Of a stretch of DNA of 64,000 bases, positions 1 to 12,584 are shown in pieces. Below the pieces are notes generated by a model. It had not been told where the DNA came from and did not search any database. It saw nothing but the letters and a program-made list of their open reading frames with translations. The stretch is from Phlegmacium glaucopus. Lineage: Eukaryota > Basidiomycota > Agaricomycetes > Agaricales > Cortinariaceae. Position 1 is the stretch's first letter, and the number at the start of each line of letters is the position of its first letter. The stretch covers positions 724,846 through 788,845 of the forward strand of contig MU130532.1 of assembly GCA_015039465.1 (NCBI GenBank). Direction: 5' to 3'. Both the position numbers and the translations under genes were made by a program.

Positions 1-3000
1 ATTTCTGCCTCATCAGGCCCACTGTCATCTTCATCATCCACATTCGCAACTGCAACATCTAAGTTGGATTTCTCTGCCCCTTCATCACTTTCTTCGTCGT
101 CTTCGGAAGAGCGTTCGTCGTCTCCTTTGCGTTTTCCGACTTTGGCAGCCTTGGCTTTCTCCTTCTCATCCTTCCTAGTGAAATATTGATGGAAGAAAAG
201 CTTAAATACAAAAATCAATTAGTATTACACAAAGTCAAGAAAACAACAAACCTGGTCTACAGGCACATCCTGTGCGCGCTTCTTCAAAAACGCCGCCTCA
301 TTAACCATTGACTCAACCCCAACTTCACCTTTGATCAACTTGACACCGTCGACGGCGCTGGCTGCCGGTTGCATTGCGCTAGCACCTTTCCCGCCTGTTG
401 AATCTCCGGCTTTGATTTGCTTAGGGTTCTTGTATACAAAACGGTCGAGGAAGTGGGAGAGAGTGTTTTGAGAGAGATCTGCGGAGGCAGTGAGTGGTTG
501 GGAGGATAAAAGTTGACGGGCATGCAGCGAGATTGCGGGGTGATAGTGGTTGAGGAGAGGTGTCTGATAGAGGGAGAAATGTTAAGTTTCCAGCGGTATT
601 TTGAAGGGCAGAACGATATTTACCAGTTCCCATAGGGGCAACGAAGAAGCATGAGCGAATTGAGGATCACGTTTACGAGCATCATAGCTCTCCGAGTCTT
701 CTTTTGTTTTGTGATTGATCATGGATCGCAAACCAGGGATACTGCTGAACAGCTAGTAGTTTGATCAGCATAGTGTCGCGGACTAGAGGACATGGATAAA
801 TAAACTGACCTCTCCGAGCAGATACAATCCACCGGCAGTGAACTCGGTAGCGCCTCCTCCGCCACTCACCAACACCTGGATAAACCTCCGTATTATGGCC
901 TTGACTCTCTCACCATCCTCATTTCCGGCATCGGCTTTTACGGATTTAAACAAAAGGTTGAGGTACATGGCTTGTTTTGACGATGTTGCTAGGCGCGTAT
1001 CATGGAGGGAAGCATAGAGAGTACGGTAATAACGATCCGATATTGATTTGGCCATCGAGGAAGATGAGGATGAGGATGATGTAGATGGAGAGGAAAAGGA
1101 CACGGTTATCTGTTGGATCAATACAAGTGCTTGGAGGGAGATGTTAAATGTTGAGGTATGGGTAATCAAGAAAAGCGTGTCGATGTGCTTGTTAATGCTA
1201 TTCAAAATAACAATAATTTTTTCTGAGCCTTTGCTTTCCAAGAAAAAACACTCACGCAGCGTCTCCTGCTTCTACTTTGGCGAAAGGTAAAGCACGGTTG
1301 ACTCCGGTCAGAATAGCCGATATTAATTTTGAATGGGCATCTTCAACCTCCGTAAAGCCTGCCGCACCCTTAATTTCCGTGAATTTCCCTTTGCCTTTTC
1401 CAGTGTTTTTACCCTTTCCACCATCCCTGATCCTGCCTCCCTTATCCGTCTTAAACTCCTTTGCTTTAGAATCTTCTTTCGGATCTACTTCATCCTCAAC
1501 TTCATCGGCTCCTTCACCCAAAAGTTCTTTGAACATTTCAAAGTACACATCGATCAATTTCAAAGCAACCTCTCGATCCCCAGGCGTCAATACAATTTGG
1601 TTGAATGTGACGGTGGCATAGTATCGTGCATGGGCGTTGCCACTCTTTTTATCTCCAGTGGCTGTTATTTTTGGCTTGGGTTTGGAGGGTGCAACGTCGG
1701 TAAAGCGGATGTGCTTATTTAAAGGTGTGGAGGCGGCTGTGGAAGTAGAAGGGGCCGGCGCTGAAGGACGAAGTGCTAGTGAGATGATTTCTCGGACTAT
1801 GACTGCCTTCATGGCCGGGTGGCTTTGAAGGAGTTGGAGAAGGTGGAAAGACGCGCGTGAGCAGAGTGCTTTCTCTGTGTCACCCTATCAGACAGATCAC
1901 TAGTCAGTAAATCGTGTATGCGAGGAAAAAGAGCAGTAAGTCATACAAGTTTATTTACAAGCAGTCTGAGAAGATTCTGTTCTTGCTCCGGGTTATCTCG
2001 GAGAAGTGTGAAAATCAAGGTTATTGCTTGAGTCCGGACATAGAGCAGGGGGTCTAAAGACAGAGTCTGAAATTTTGTTAAATTTGCTGCGGATAGATGT
2101 CAGCGGCCAACTTACCTCCAGAATTTGCAAAATGGAGAAGAAATACTTCTTTAACCAATCTTCAAAATACCAAATTAGAAGATGTTGATCGGTAATTTCA
2201 GGATGTAAGAGAGGCTGGTCACGGAAATACCTGTGAATCAGTGATCAGTATCGTCCTTGTGTTAAAATTGATTTACTAAGGCTTACTTGAGTTTTCGAGT
2301 AGGTGCGCCACCGCCTACCCACCAATCGACAATACACCGTAGAGCTTTCAAACTCTCCTCTCTGCCACCCTTTCCTTTCCCTCGTTCTGCCATACCCTTG
2401 AGCGTTTCCAAGGCTTTGATGTTATGCAATGGACTGCTCTGCACTAATAGGGTCAAAGCACTGAGTCGATCTGACAAAGTACCAGACTGGATAATTTTGG
2501 AGAGGAAATTGGCTTCAGACGAAGACGAATTTGAAGAGGAGGATGCTTGAAAGGTGCGGATATCTTTGTCGTGAAGTGCTGCTGCTTTAGAAACCAATGC
2601 GGAGAGCTGAGTGGCAGTTATTGTTTGTGTAGGGGTAGGAGTAGGACCAAGGGGTAGGACGATGGTATACCATTGTGATATGGGTTGGAAAATAAAGTGG
2701 GATTTGGGGTTGAGGGATATTTTTGTGGGCAGTTGAACTGTTGTAACCTCTGCATCTGCTTTTGGTGTCGCCTTGGCAGCAGATATAGGTCCAGCATTCG
2801 GAGGAACCTTTTTCTCTTTTTTTGAAAATGAAGCTTTCTCCTTCTCCTTCTCGGTCTCTTTTTCCTTCCTCTTGCCTTTTTGGTTTGGATGAGTCTCCTG
2901 GAGATTCAAATCCTTAAGAAATTTAGAAACATCCTTGCTGAGGGAGTCCTAATACACAATGAAAATTTATTAGTCAAGGAAGCGACCAATGTGTGAAATG

Positions 3001-3140
3001 CATAAATTCACGTCTTCGTGCACGGATCCAGAGGCGGCGTTTTCGTTTAAAAGGTGTACATCGTTCATGTCCTTGTCTTTCTGATAGGAATTCGAGCGTG
3101 AGGCTGAGCGACCCTTTTTTTTGTTGGGTAAAGGAGTCAT
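1..3140 (-). CDS. MAK21: NOC1/MAK21-type nucleolar ribosome-biogenesis factor (partial at window edge)
   Basis: Homologue of yeast Mak21/Noc1 and human CEBPZ, which acts in the nucleolus with Noc2 in maturation and export of 60S pre-ribosomes. The start ATG is at 3140; a first intron (about 2949-3011) joins the short N-terminus to a Lys/Glu-rich segment. The order of conserved pieces fits the family: a [11 protein letters not shown] segment (about 2670), alpha-helical repeats, a long charged insertion (about 1390-1520), then the CBF domain with [13 protein letters not shown] (about 1010-1050) and a [16 protein letters not shown] segment (about 870-905). [21 protein letters not shown] segment follows near 500-540. 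The visible C-terminal part (1-180) is a Ser/Glu/Asp-rich acidic tail with KRKGDDE-type motifs. The stop codon lies outside the window. Several introns of about 50-60 nt interrupt it. Family identity is from recognised motif order; exact exon edges are inferred. Confidence 0.88.
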
Positions 3141-3332
3141 TGATCCACGATGGCCGTTAACCTTGAATGAAATTCATTGAAACGATCACGTGATGGCGTG
3201 GACGCCGTTACGCCGCTGCAGGGTCGACGTGCACTTGACGGTTCCGGATGAACCGGTGCTGCATTTATATTGTTACTATACTATAAAGTCCGCTAGCCTG
3301 CACAAAATCTTCCTCTCTTCCCCCACCAAAAA
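3141..3332. promoter_or_regulatory. Short bidirectional promoter region (MAK21 / F-box gene)
   Basis: Only about 190 bp separate the divergent start codons of the MAK21-like gene and the F-box gene. A TATAAAG sequence at 3282-3288 lies about 45 bp upstream of the F-box ATG, with more TATA-like sequence at 3266-3280. Promoter function is inferred from position. Confidence 0.45.
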
Positions 3333-4627
3333 ATGGATACATACGTTCCCCAGGAACTCATTGACCACGTCGTCGACTTTGCTTACAATGACCGTCAAAC
3401 CCTTTGCGCTACCAGACTCGTCAGTCGCTCATGGAATATCTCTGCTCGCGTTCACTTCTTCCGCGAGCTTGACTTGCTCCTCCCCAGGACACCAGCTTGT
3501 GTAGGGGACCCGCTCAAATCGCAGGATCGCGGTGTCGACAAGTTTACCAAGTTGTTAGACGTTCTCAACACCAGCCCTGATATGGCGTACTTCGTTAGAG
3601 AGATTATCATTGGGAACACCACTGGCCTGAACCCTGCCCAATGGAATATCTACGACCGTCTATTGTCGGACGTAGTGCCGCAGCTCAAACGAGTTACGAC
3701 CATTTACGTGCGCGAAGTTGATTGGTCCCAAATATCCCCCTCGTTTATTAATTCGGTCACCGAACTCTTTGAATCTCCACATCTCCAATATCTTGACATG
3801 TGGAACTGTCAAGTCCCTAGCATGCAAGTTCTCGTGGACTTTCTCAACTCCTCCTGCGTGCTGGCCGGACTTCGACTATCTCATATTCGCTTCTCAAACA
3901 ATCTTGATGCGGCAAAAGCCCTTCTGCCTGCCCTCAGCGTTACAAAGAAAGGCCTTCCCCTAAAGTGGCCAAGGAAACCCCTACAGCGCCTCTGCATCGA
4001 GGCCGTACCGCTCTCACCCATGCTTTATACCCTCCTGACCATCACCCCATGCTCTATTGATGTTACCAAACTCCGAAGTTTGTTCCTTGAACATATCGAT
4101 GACATCCCCAGCGTTCGTCATTTTCTTCGAGTGGCAGGTGGTTCTCTCGAGTCCCTGGAAATTTGGGCATCAGCCTGTCGGTATTCTCACGGCCTTATTG
4201 TCTTTTCCCAAAACTAACATCTTTATTAAACGCAGGTCAAAGTCGTTGTTCTGCGGTGCAAGGCACTATCGACCTGAGCCAGACTCCCCGCCTGAAATAC
4301 CTCCGTGTATCGGGGCTTCAGTGGACATCTGGCATGTGCCCAGCAGAGTGTCTATCCCCTTTCTTCCAGAACATCAATAGCTTTCATTCCCTCGAATCTC
4401 TAAATATAGTCATCACTGCCCGCAAACGCAAAACAGATGAATTTGGTTTCATTCAATGGAGCTCCCTGGACGAAATTATATCCCGGCCTTTCTTCTCTGC
4501 TCTCCAGAAAGTGCAAATCATGGTGTACTCCTCATTCACCCCATTCACGCCATCAGATGCTGATCGATTGACCAATGCTTTCCCTCGACTCCAAGCCAAT
4601 GGGAAGATTCACGTCATGTGCATGTAA
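3333..4627 (+). CDS. F-box protein with leucine-rich C-terminus
   Basis: The N-terminal 45 residues form an F-box-like motif: PQELIDHVVDFAYNDRQTL, then a CATRLVSRSW segment as in Agaricomycete F-box proteins. F-box proteins act as substrate adaptors of SCF ubiquitin ligases through Skp1. The rest has irregular leucine-rich segments (LQYLDMWNC, LAGLRLSHIRF, TPRLKYLRVSGLQW). The ATG at 3333 is the first in frame after a TATA-like box. One intron is needed: exon 1 ends near 4180 (GTATTC donor) and exon 2 begins near 4243, which brings the LRR-like frame (to the TAA at 4625-4627) into register. Without splicing the first frame stops at 4217. The family is very large in these fungi, so the substrate cannot be guessed. 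Confidence 0.75.
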
Positions 4628-5306
4628 CCTTTTGGCATTTCATTTTGTTCTGGCAGTTGTTGATTCATTTCGGTCATTACCTTCTTCCACACTCCATTGA
4701 GCACTTCACCTCAAGTCTCCTCATGCGTTCTTTAGATTGTACGCTCTTCGATTCAGCGTTGGTGGAATTTGATCGGCTGACGGAAATACACCAGCCAATC
4801 AGTTGTTATTCATTCGAAGTTCCCTCTGCTACATATTTAATTTGCTTTTCATTGATTCCTATCGCTTGGTCCATGTAGTTGGGTCATCGTCTCCTTTTAT
4901 ACTCGTCCTTGCTTTTATACTCGATCCAAATCGTCAGCATTATTATTGTTATCATTCTCATGCCACAGCTGATTCATTTCCTTATCGTACACTTCCTTTT
5001 ATTGGTATCTTGGTGTTTTCTGTATCTATTTTGACCTTTAGATCACTGCATTTGTATAGCAATAGTTTCATACTCTTAGATATGGCCATTATTTACGGAG
5101 TTAGTTCTCTCAGTATTTATCTTCAAACATTAGATAGAAACATCCATACTTATTTATTAATCTGCAGTATTACTTATTTAACAATTGAATTACACCAATA
5201 CTGCAGATATCGAGAAATTGAAACAGTACAAAATACGAATTCCATCCAACCAGAATTAGACATCCAAGTTCGAAACATTTACCCATCCAAGGATACTGCC
5301 AAAATT
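4628..5306. other. AT-rich convergent intergenic region
   Basis: About 680 bp between the 3' ends of the F-box gene and the CNNM gene. It is AT-rich with TTTATT/TATTTA runs. The open frames across it (4618-5507) have low-complexity composition and no recognisable domain, so I read it as two 3' UTRs and spacer. Confidence 0.5.
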
Positions 5307-8300
5307 TCAATCCTTCCCAAGACCAGCTTTCTCCACTTCGCTATCCTCTCCCTGTTCTTGATTTTGCACATCCCCACTTTTCTTAACTGTCTTGACCCGC
5401 TCAGCAACTACCACGCCGACCCTATCACCACAGCCCAAAGGGCTGCTCTTAAACATGGTTCCCTTCCCAGAAGAACTGTGTACCCCTCTTGCAGCTATCA
5501 AAGGTGAGACACTACTCCCATTAAGATTGGTACTTGGTGCAGGGCTTGGTGCAGACGCGGGATTGTTAGGCCCGAATTGGACTGGACTGGAATTCGGGAC
5601 ATTGCTATTCGTCGACATTAGCCTGCGCTTCCGCTCCAAAAGTATGGCTTCCAAAAACGGAACAGGAGTCGTACTTGTCGGGGTGGGTGGAGCGCTCTGT
5701 ATGGTAGATAACGGCATTAATCGGGAAGGAACAGGCACAGTCGCCAGAAGAGAAGGAAGGTTCTGGCGTGTAGAGGGAGGCAAGGTGCAGGCCTTTTCTT
5801 CTGGGCTGATAACAATTGCTGGGACAGCTTCGCGTGGTAAGAATATGGAGGTCGATTCGTTAGATGAGATAGTACTGTGTTGTTCCAATATAATTGACGG
5901 TGGATACCTTCCAGTACCTTTGATAGGTTTGGGCATCTGAATAGAAGTGCCTAGGAACGCGTGTCCAGGGTTGGCCCCTGAAAAAAAGGGCACGCTGTCC
6001 TTTTCATCGTCCGTCATTTTCCATTCTGTCCCAGTAAATTTATCGTCTCCGGCGTGCTTGTCGGTTTCCGTTTCTCGAGGAACGGGTGGCGCGCTTCTGG
6101 TCCGTAATAATCCAGGGCCTTTCATAGAAGTCGGCATAGGGTCAACCAATGTAGTAGCTAGAGGCTTTGCTTGACTATTCCACTGATTGACGCTACGCAT
6201 AGCCGATTGGGGTAACTGGTTACTGATTGACGGCACACGGTAAGGAGCTTCGGAGTCATCGCCATCGTGGTCCTGAGCATGGTCTGAAGATGACTCGTAG
6301 GGATACCGATCTCCATAAGCACCTTCCGGGTCAAACTCGTCGTATATCTCTTCGCCGATAAGTTCTATGGATAGATATACGGTCAGTGTTAGAGACTGGG
6401 TGAGATTCCAACGAATAGTAACCTTCTAGTACATCTTCCAAGGTAATAATTCCCAAAGGCATAACAGCGGGGTCAAAACCTTGCAAAAACTATTTAAGAA
6501 AGTTTTTCATTAGCCAGCTTTTTCCGTAATGGAGCTTTTTGCTAACCTCCGCTGCACCCTCCTTGGCCAAAACAGCATCAGCTGGCATGCTTTGCTCGAG
6601 ATTTGACATTGAAGTCATCGCTGATGCAACTTTCGGTAATTGAAAACTTGTGACCTTCGAAGTTCTCTTGCTCTCTCCTTCCATTTTCGATATACCATGC
6701 TTAGAAGATGTCTTGGGTTTTGTTGTTTCCGTTCCCTCCAATTCCGATTTATCATCCTTATTGGCTGTCGAGGCTGTGTCGTCGTTCACGGTGCCCTCGC
6801 CCTCCCTGAGCTTACTGAGAATCTTACGTCGGGTGCTGGTTTTCGTATTTCGCAGGGCATAATTATTCTCATCCTCACCAGCCTCGGAATCAGATTCGGA
6901 ATCGCCCATCCCTACACGTTTACGGAGACGCTGGGTAAGACCACGCTTGACAGCCTTTTTAACACTGGCGGCCTAAACAGAAGATTAGTTGCACTGAAGG
7001 CTGTGTATGCATTTGACAATACCTTCTCGACGCTGAAACGACTGACGATTGCCATATGACTCCTTCCTTCTTGGAATTTATCAAGAATACCAAGTAAAGG
7101 TTCGTTGTTAGGGACAAAGGGTACTTTGTTTAAGGGAATATTGCGAAGCGGAGTAGCATCTAAGTTGTTGTAAGCATCCGACAATCTGAATTGAATCGTG
7201 GATATAGACCTTTGGGATCGAGCAAGACACATTGCTTGACAAGTAATATCCCTACAATCTTCTTGACTTTCTGAGTACGTTGTTGCCTGTCCTCACGAGG
7301 TACACCTTCAAAGAGGTTTTCATCGCTCATGGTTACTGAGATGGGAACATCAACCTCCTCGTAAACAGGCACACGACTGTGGCCAGTCAAGCAAATTTTC
7401 TTTAGAAGGGCGTAGTCCAGTTGAGAGTCAATAGAAAGCATGAAAACATCTCTGATAGGAGTCATAGCCTGAGTCCAGGCGTCAGCCCCATGCGCCTTTC
7501 AGGGTCAAAAGGTATACGCACTTGTTTTACAACCTTTTCTTGCAAATCGAGCGTGGCGCCAATGATGGTGACGGTGTCTGATTTCAGATCCCCGCCGTGG
7601 GTAGCTTGAGACGAATGCATAGCAATAAGTTCCTTGAGTTCTGAATAGAGGGTATCAATGAAGTGTTCTGAGTCAATAGCTGGAGCAGACGGGGTCTACC
7701 TGCTCTTCTGTAGATGATGCCATGGTGAGCACCCAAAGAAAACTCCAAGATCTTTGCGACAGGCCATGCAATGATGCTCTGTATACATTTATAAGATATA
7801 TTCTGACCTCTTTGGCTAGACGTACCAAAGCATAAATCAAACACTTTGTAAGCCCAGCCATCTTTGCTCCAAGATAGAGACCATGGCGGGTGAATAGGGA
7901 CTGGGGGATGATTTCTGCGAAACTGCATTGAATTTATGTCAGTTTACTGGTTTGGATAGAAGAGCAGATAATTAAATAATCAAGAAACGAAAATAAACAT
8001 CATTACGATGGTACGCGTGACATCATACACGAAACCCACATTACAATGAGGACAGTGGATACGACCACACCTTGAATTCCTCCTCCTAGAACTGAGTCTG
8101 CGATAACAGGCAGAGTCTCGTTAACAATCATGTTGGCAAGGAGGAGTGTAACAAGTAAAAGATGGCCATTCTCTCGGATAGGCATAATCTTGTTGGCATA
8201 AATCCTCTGCTGACTTTACAGAGGTGAGCATCATTTTACGTCACTTTTAAAAGTACACTTACGGAGTGCCACTAATGCTAAGTACATTGAGTTGAGTCTC

Positions 8301-8570
8301 GTCGAGACTCATATAGCCCAATGTCAGACCGGCAAACAAACCCGACAGGAGGACAAGTATGGGGATAAGGACGACGGAAGCGATGGACATTGGGTTGTGC
8401 GGGTTAAACTTGTTTGCACGCCGGATAAGTGCCGGGGATGTGTCTGAAGAGTCGGTGACAACGCCATTGAGGCGCAGGTAGCGCGGGACATGTTGAGTAA
8501 CTAGTTGCAGCAGGAGATATACAAGATGCGAAAGATGAGAATGACGGGAAGAGATAGGAACCGGAACCAT
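5307..8570 (-). CDS. MAM3/CNNM-type membrane metal transporter (DUF21 plus CBS pair)
   Basis: Member of the CNNM/MAM3 family; yeast Mam3 is a vacuolar membrane protein affecting Mn/Mg homeostasis. Start ATG at 8570. The N-terminus has a hydrophobic segment, then the DUF21 (CNNM) core with LSGLFAGLTLGYMSLDETQL and HLLLVTLLLANMIVNETLPVI, typical of the family, followed by further membrane helices and an AHHGIIYRRAE-like segment. The CBS pair follows (TPIRDVFMLSID, HSRVPVYEE, KKIVGILLVKQ, then PNNEPLLGILDKFQEG and HMAIVSRF). An acidic Ser/Asp insertion (about 6850-6910) interrupts the second CBS before GIITLEDVLE. A long Pro/Ser-rich disordered tail ends at 5307. At least six introns; the first (donor just after GTP near 8258) restores a GTPQQRIYANK junction. 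Identity is strong; exon edges are approximate. Confidence 0.88.
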
Positions 8571-8992
8571 TCAAAGGTGAAAGAAGCAATACTGAACTAG
8601 CCCAGAAGCATAGTATATATACTGCAGACAAAATTTCCCACACGTCTTTTGAGCGCCTACTAAACCCTGTTCTCGGCCCCAATGACATAGGTAAATCCCA
8701 TAAAAACTTCAAGCGACTTATAGAACAATATAACTACGGTAATAAAACACTAAAGGAGACTCTGCCTAGTACAGAGTGCAAACGTAGAGTACCAAGTAAT
8801 ATACACTGGAGAATACCGGTCTCGGGATTCCAATGTGTAAGAATGTAAGATAAAAATAGATACCCCTGGAAATGATTCCCACTAAGGTCTTGTACTGATT
8901 GACAACTACTCATGTATATATTATCTACGTTATCTGCCGGCACTGCCACTTTCTCACGAGCTAACATTTGCTCAACATCATTACAGTCGCCT
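8571..8992. other. Upstream region of the CNNM gene, up to the transposon end
   Basis: About 420 bp between the CNNM start codon and the left terminal repeat of the Plavaka element. It presumably holds the CNNM promoter and 5' UTR. No gene is recognisable. Confidence 0.4.
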
Positions 8993-9018
8993 CATCAGGA
9001 AGATCACAGCCGGCTGGC
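8993..9018 (+). repeat. Left terminal inverted repeat of the Plavaka element
   Basis: CATCAGGAAGATC followed by CA and CTGGC in conserved positions; it pairs with 15252-15277. The first 13 bases are identical in inverted orientation. Confidence 0.78.
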
Positions 9019-9196
9019 AGTGACTGGCACAGCTGGTGATGCTGTCTCGTCTGGAACAATATTGCCAGTAGTGCCAGAAACCTCATTTCTGTCATAAGTT
9101 TTATATTCCACCATAATGTAGGGTCTGCCATACGAAGTATTCACATTGTAGTATGCCAGATACTATACTAGTATACAGAAAACCGAGCTCATAATG

Positions 9197-12100
9197 TTAA
9201 AAAGCGATCTCATTTGCATGATGGTCTGCGTACTTATTTACATGGAAAGCTTCAAATGCATCTAGAGACCAGGTATGCGAGAATCCAATTGGTAAATACT
9301 GATGTCCATAGACCGGAATAAGATGTGCACCCCTAAGCAAAGTGTGAAGATGGACAACAGTAACCAGCTGTTTCCGACCATGCATCTCTGGCTTCACCAC
9401 CCACATTCCTGTCTCTTCGTCAGGCGACCTTCCTATCTTCTTAAACCACTCAACAAGCGCGCACGGATACTCGACACCATCATGTTCAAAGGACATGAAG
9501 AGCCGGATACGAACAATGCTCATTCCTCGGAAACCCGGCTTTGTGTCATCCTCGGAGACAAACGCGCAGTCTCGACGAGGGCCAGTGCCTCGCCATGTAG
9601 GCGTTGACCGAATGCGCTCGTGATGCATGCCTCGAAGACCTGATGGATCACTTGGGGCATAAAAATGGGCGACAGCTGAGTGGTAGACATAAATCGGAGA
9701 AGTGATGTTGATGCGGGTTGGATTGAGAGTTGGCAATTGATCATGAAGAAAATAGTGGAGGAGGTTTGGGAGGTCGGGTTGGTTTACATGTACAGCAAGA
9801 GCATTGAGCTCACGAGGATAACTGTGTTCTATTTTATTATTGTCAATATTAAGTGCAACATTGAGGTTGACATGGCTTACCACGAGTTCTAGCTAGGTGA
9901 ACATGACTTAGAACCTTTTCTTCATTTGATGGTCCACCATCGTCATCCTGTTTAGGATCGTCCTGCGTGTAAACAAGTTCATGAAGGCGGTCGCGAAGTG
10001 GAGGCGGTCGGTCAGGGGGCAACATCCCTCTTGCTATAAAGTCAGCACGGGATGCAACCAGTTTGTCAAGGCGTTGATTCGTCATTAGCATTTGACCAAG
10101 TGCATGGTACCGACTAGAGCGTCGCCATGGCTTTTTCACCGCGGTAATATGTCGTGATTCCGTAATCGATGAACAAAGGCCATTTGGAGCCCCAAAATCC
10201 TCGATATTGCGGCGGTAATGCAAAAGCGAGTGTTGACATGGGAGTGCAAAGCCTTCAGGGCGGACCCCCACAGTTCGGAAGTATTCTCTTTCCGAATGAT
10301 AGCGCCCAAGAGCCTTATCGATGGTGGCAAGCGTATCTTCATCAAAATCAGCCCGTCGAACAAGGTAGCAGAAGTCGAGAAAGGCAGAGATTGCCTGGAC
10401 TATTTCAGCTGGGACCAATCCCTTGATTGCAGGTAGATAGACCTAGTAGTATATCATGTATGTAAGACATGGTATCGAGAAAGGAAAAATAATCTTACCT
10501 TCATGAGAGCCTTTGAGTCATCTCCTGTCCACTGTTTGAATCGCCGTCCCTGCTTAAAGCGTCGTAGGCATGGAAATGCTGGTGTGGCAGCAATCCGTCG
10601 ATCGATCTCATCAAGGATTTCTGAGGCTTCAGTAGGCGTGTGCACGAGTGAGAGGTATTCTCCAACCCAGGTCACTAAATGGTCCTTGAACGTCCCTTTA
10701 ATGACTTGATGAAGAAGGTCAGATGATAATATTTCATGAATGTCGGCACGCGGGAAATCACAGGTAAATGGCTAGAAAATAGATGTTATCAGTTCCTTAA
10801 CAGGCTTGAGAGACAAGCAAACATACAATTATGTCCTCGTCTATTCCATACATGTCCCAGAGTTGCCCTCCACTGAAAAGTTGAAGGAGTTCGTCTGTTA
10901 ACTCATGCCGTCGTGGTCCAGAGGGTTTATCAAGGTCGTCAGGTAAAGCAGTACATCTATAAGAAGGTCAACCATCGGGCCTAAATAAATTCACAATGAA
11001 AGGACGACACATACTTGGCACACCATCCCTGAACAATTCCCACAAGTAAAACTTGTTCTGGGTAGTCGGCGATAAAGGGCCCGATGTCAAAGATAACTTG
11101 ACAAAAATGTCCATCTGGACAGCGACGCACAACAGGTGCAGACATTGCAGGTTTAAGACTTGAAAAAATTGCTGAGATTGAAGAATGATAGAGTTGCCGT
11201 TTGAATTTTCGAAATTGTATGTCTTTGTCGTATTTACGATCACCTGCGATTGGACAAACTGTGATATGGGGTGGATAAAATGAAACAATGACATACTTTT
11301 GGGAATTGCTAAGAATCCAATTGGAACAACTGCATTCCGATGAGCACGTCTAACACCATTCCGTACACCTCCAATAGAAACATAGAGGGGATGGTATTCA
11401 ACATCCCCGGTTGCCACCGAGACGGTTGTCTTGTCACTCCCAAGGATGATTGGGCAGTACATAGCACCCTCTGTCGTAGGATTATCTTTATATATTTCAT
11501 CCTAAGTAACCTTAAAAGTCAGTTAAATAGTCAAAAATTCAAATGCAAAAACATACGCTGTGTCGCCAGGCAAAATTCCCAGACATGAAATCACTCCAAC
11601 GCCGTTTTCCTGCTTTGTCAACATGAACATATGGGCGTGTATCAAATTCACCATCAAAATCGGGGTTGTCGAGCATGTTTCGAAAGACAGTATCAGGGTC
11701 GCGGTACCAAACTTCGTATTCAGCTTTCTTCCAAGCTGGTGTGTTGTTGGCAGAGATGTCGACAGGCTCCGTCTTCAAACATCTCCATGGAGCATCACCA
11801 AGGTTTATTGCATCAATGGTATCGTAGATTTGTTGATATGTGTTGAACGGTCCAAGGTCCTCATGCTTTAAGAGAGAGAGCGCCCACAGTTCGAGGATGG
11901 TGTTGATGTTTGTTGCTGACATCTCGTCGGTTCGGTAGAGGAATTTGGCAAGGCGGAACTGGACTTCATTTGAGTATGGTGTCCAGTCATCTGCCAACGC
12001 ATTTGTTCGTGCAAGTGGTGGAGTATTAGGTGGAAGTGGGTTGCCTTTGGCATCACATGGGACTGCGTATCACTGTATCAGTAAGCTAAAATGTGATAAA

Positions 12101-12405
12101 TAAAGAAATGTACCGCTGAGAAATGGATGGTAAATTTTTTGTTTGCATGGAGTTTCTGGCCCAGGAGGAGGAGGACTTGGAGGGGGAGTTATAAAATGAC
12201 CGTCTTGAAATTCTTGAACATCACCCTCCAAATCAGACTCAGAGGGCTGTGATGAGTTATCGGATGGAATAATATAATAAGGATCTTCATGGACTGAGCG
12301 GATGTGGTAGGTTCTTCCATGAAGACTGCGGAATATCCTTGAGCAACCAGTAAATGGGCATGTAAGACGCTGAGAACTTGGATGCTGTCTTCTTCCTCGA
12401 GGCAT
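9197..12405 (-). CDS. Plavaka-family transposase
   Basis: Begins with a C2H2 finger (CPFTGC, 12 residues, then a HIRSVH-type pair), as Plavaka proteins often do. The body carries hallmark segments: WTPYSNEVQFRLAKFLY, EVWYRDPDTVFRNML, MYCPIILGSDKTTVSVATG, VRRAHRNAVVPIGFLAIPK, DGHFCQVIFDIGPFIADYPE, DIHEILSSDLLHQVIKG, LRRFKQGRRFKQWTGDD and SRHITAVKKPWRRSSR. The acidic residues in the LGSDKTTVS and GPFIADYPEQ segments are candidate parts of the RNase H-fold active site; I have not aligned them. Every join checked uses a plausible short GT-AG intron (near 12110, 11555, 11285, 10960, 10800, 10490, 9880). I found no stop or frameshift in the conserved segments, so it may be functional. The stop TAA is at 9197-9199. 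Confidence 0.85.
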
Positions 12406-12584
12406 ATTGTGAATGAGTGAAACAACTTTAAAAAGGATTGTCGGTTTGAACTTTCACATGGAAAAAATATCTGACCTGACTAGCTGGGATCACAGATACC
12501 CTAGCAACTCGCTAATATTCCCGCTTCTACCCGGAGGAAAAAAAAAATGAAGGCTTGATGAAAATTTTTGATCCTTTCTATCCA
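12406..12584. promoter_or_regulatory. Divergent promoter region inside the Plavaka element
   Basis: About 180 bp between the start of the transposase and the start of the accessory gene, containing a run of A around 12540-12547. A shared promoter is inferred from the head-to-head layout only. Confidence 0.4.

Noticed and set aside
4803..5507. Long plus-strand open frame downstream of the F-box gene
   Set aside because: AT-driven composition, no domain, and it runs into the antisense of the CNNM coding tail; more likely 3' UTR and spacer.
5392..5940. Plus-strand frame of 182 codons
   Set aside because: It is the antisense of the Pro/Ser-rich C-terminal tail of the CNNM-type gene, which has clear family homology on the minus strand.
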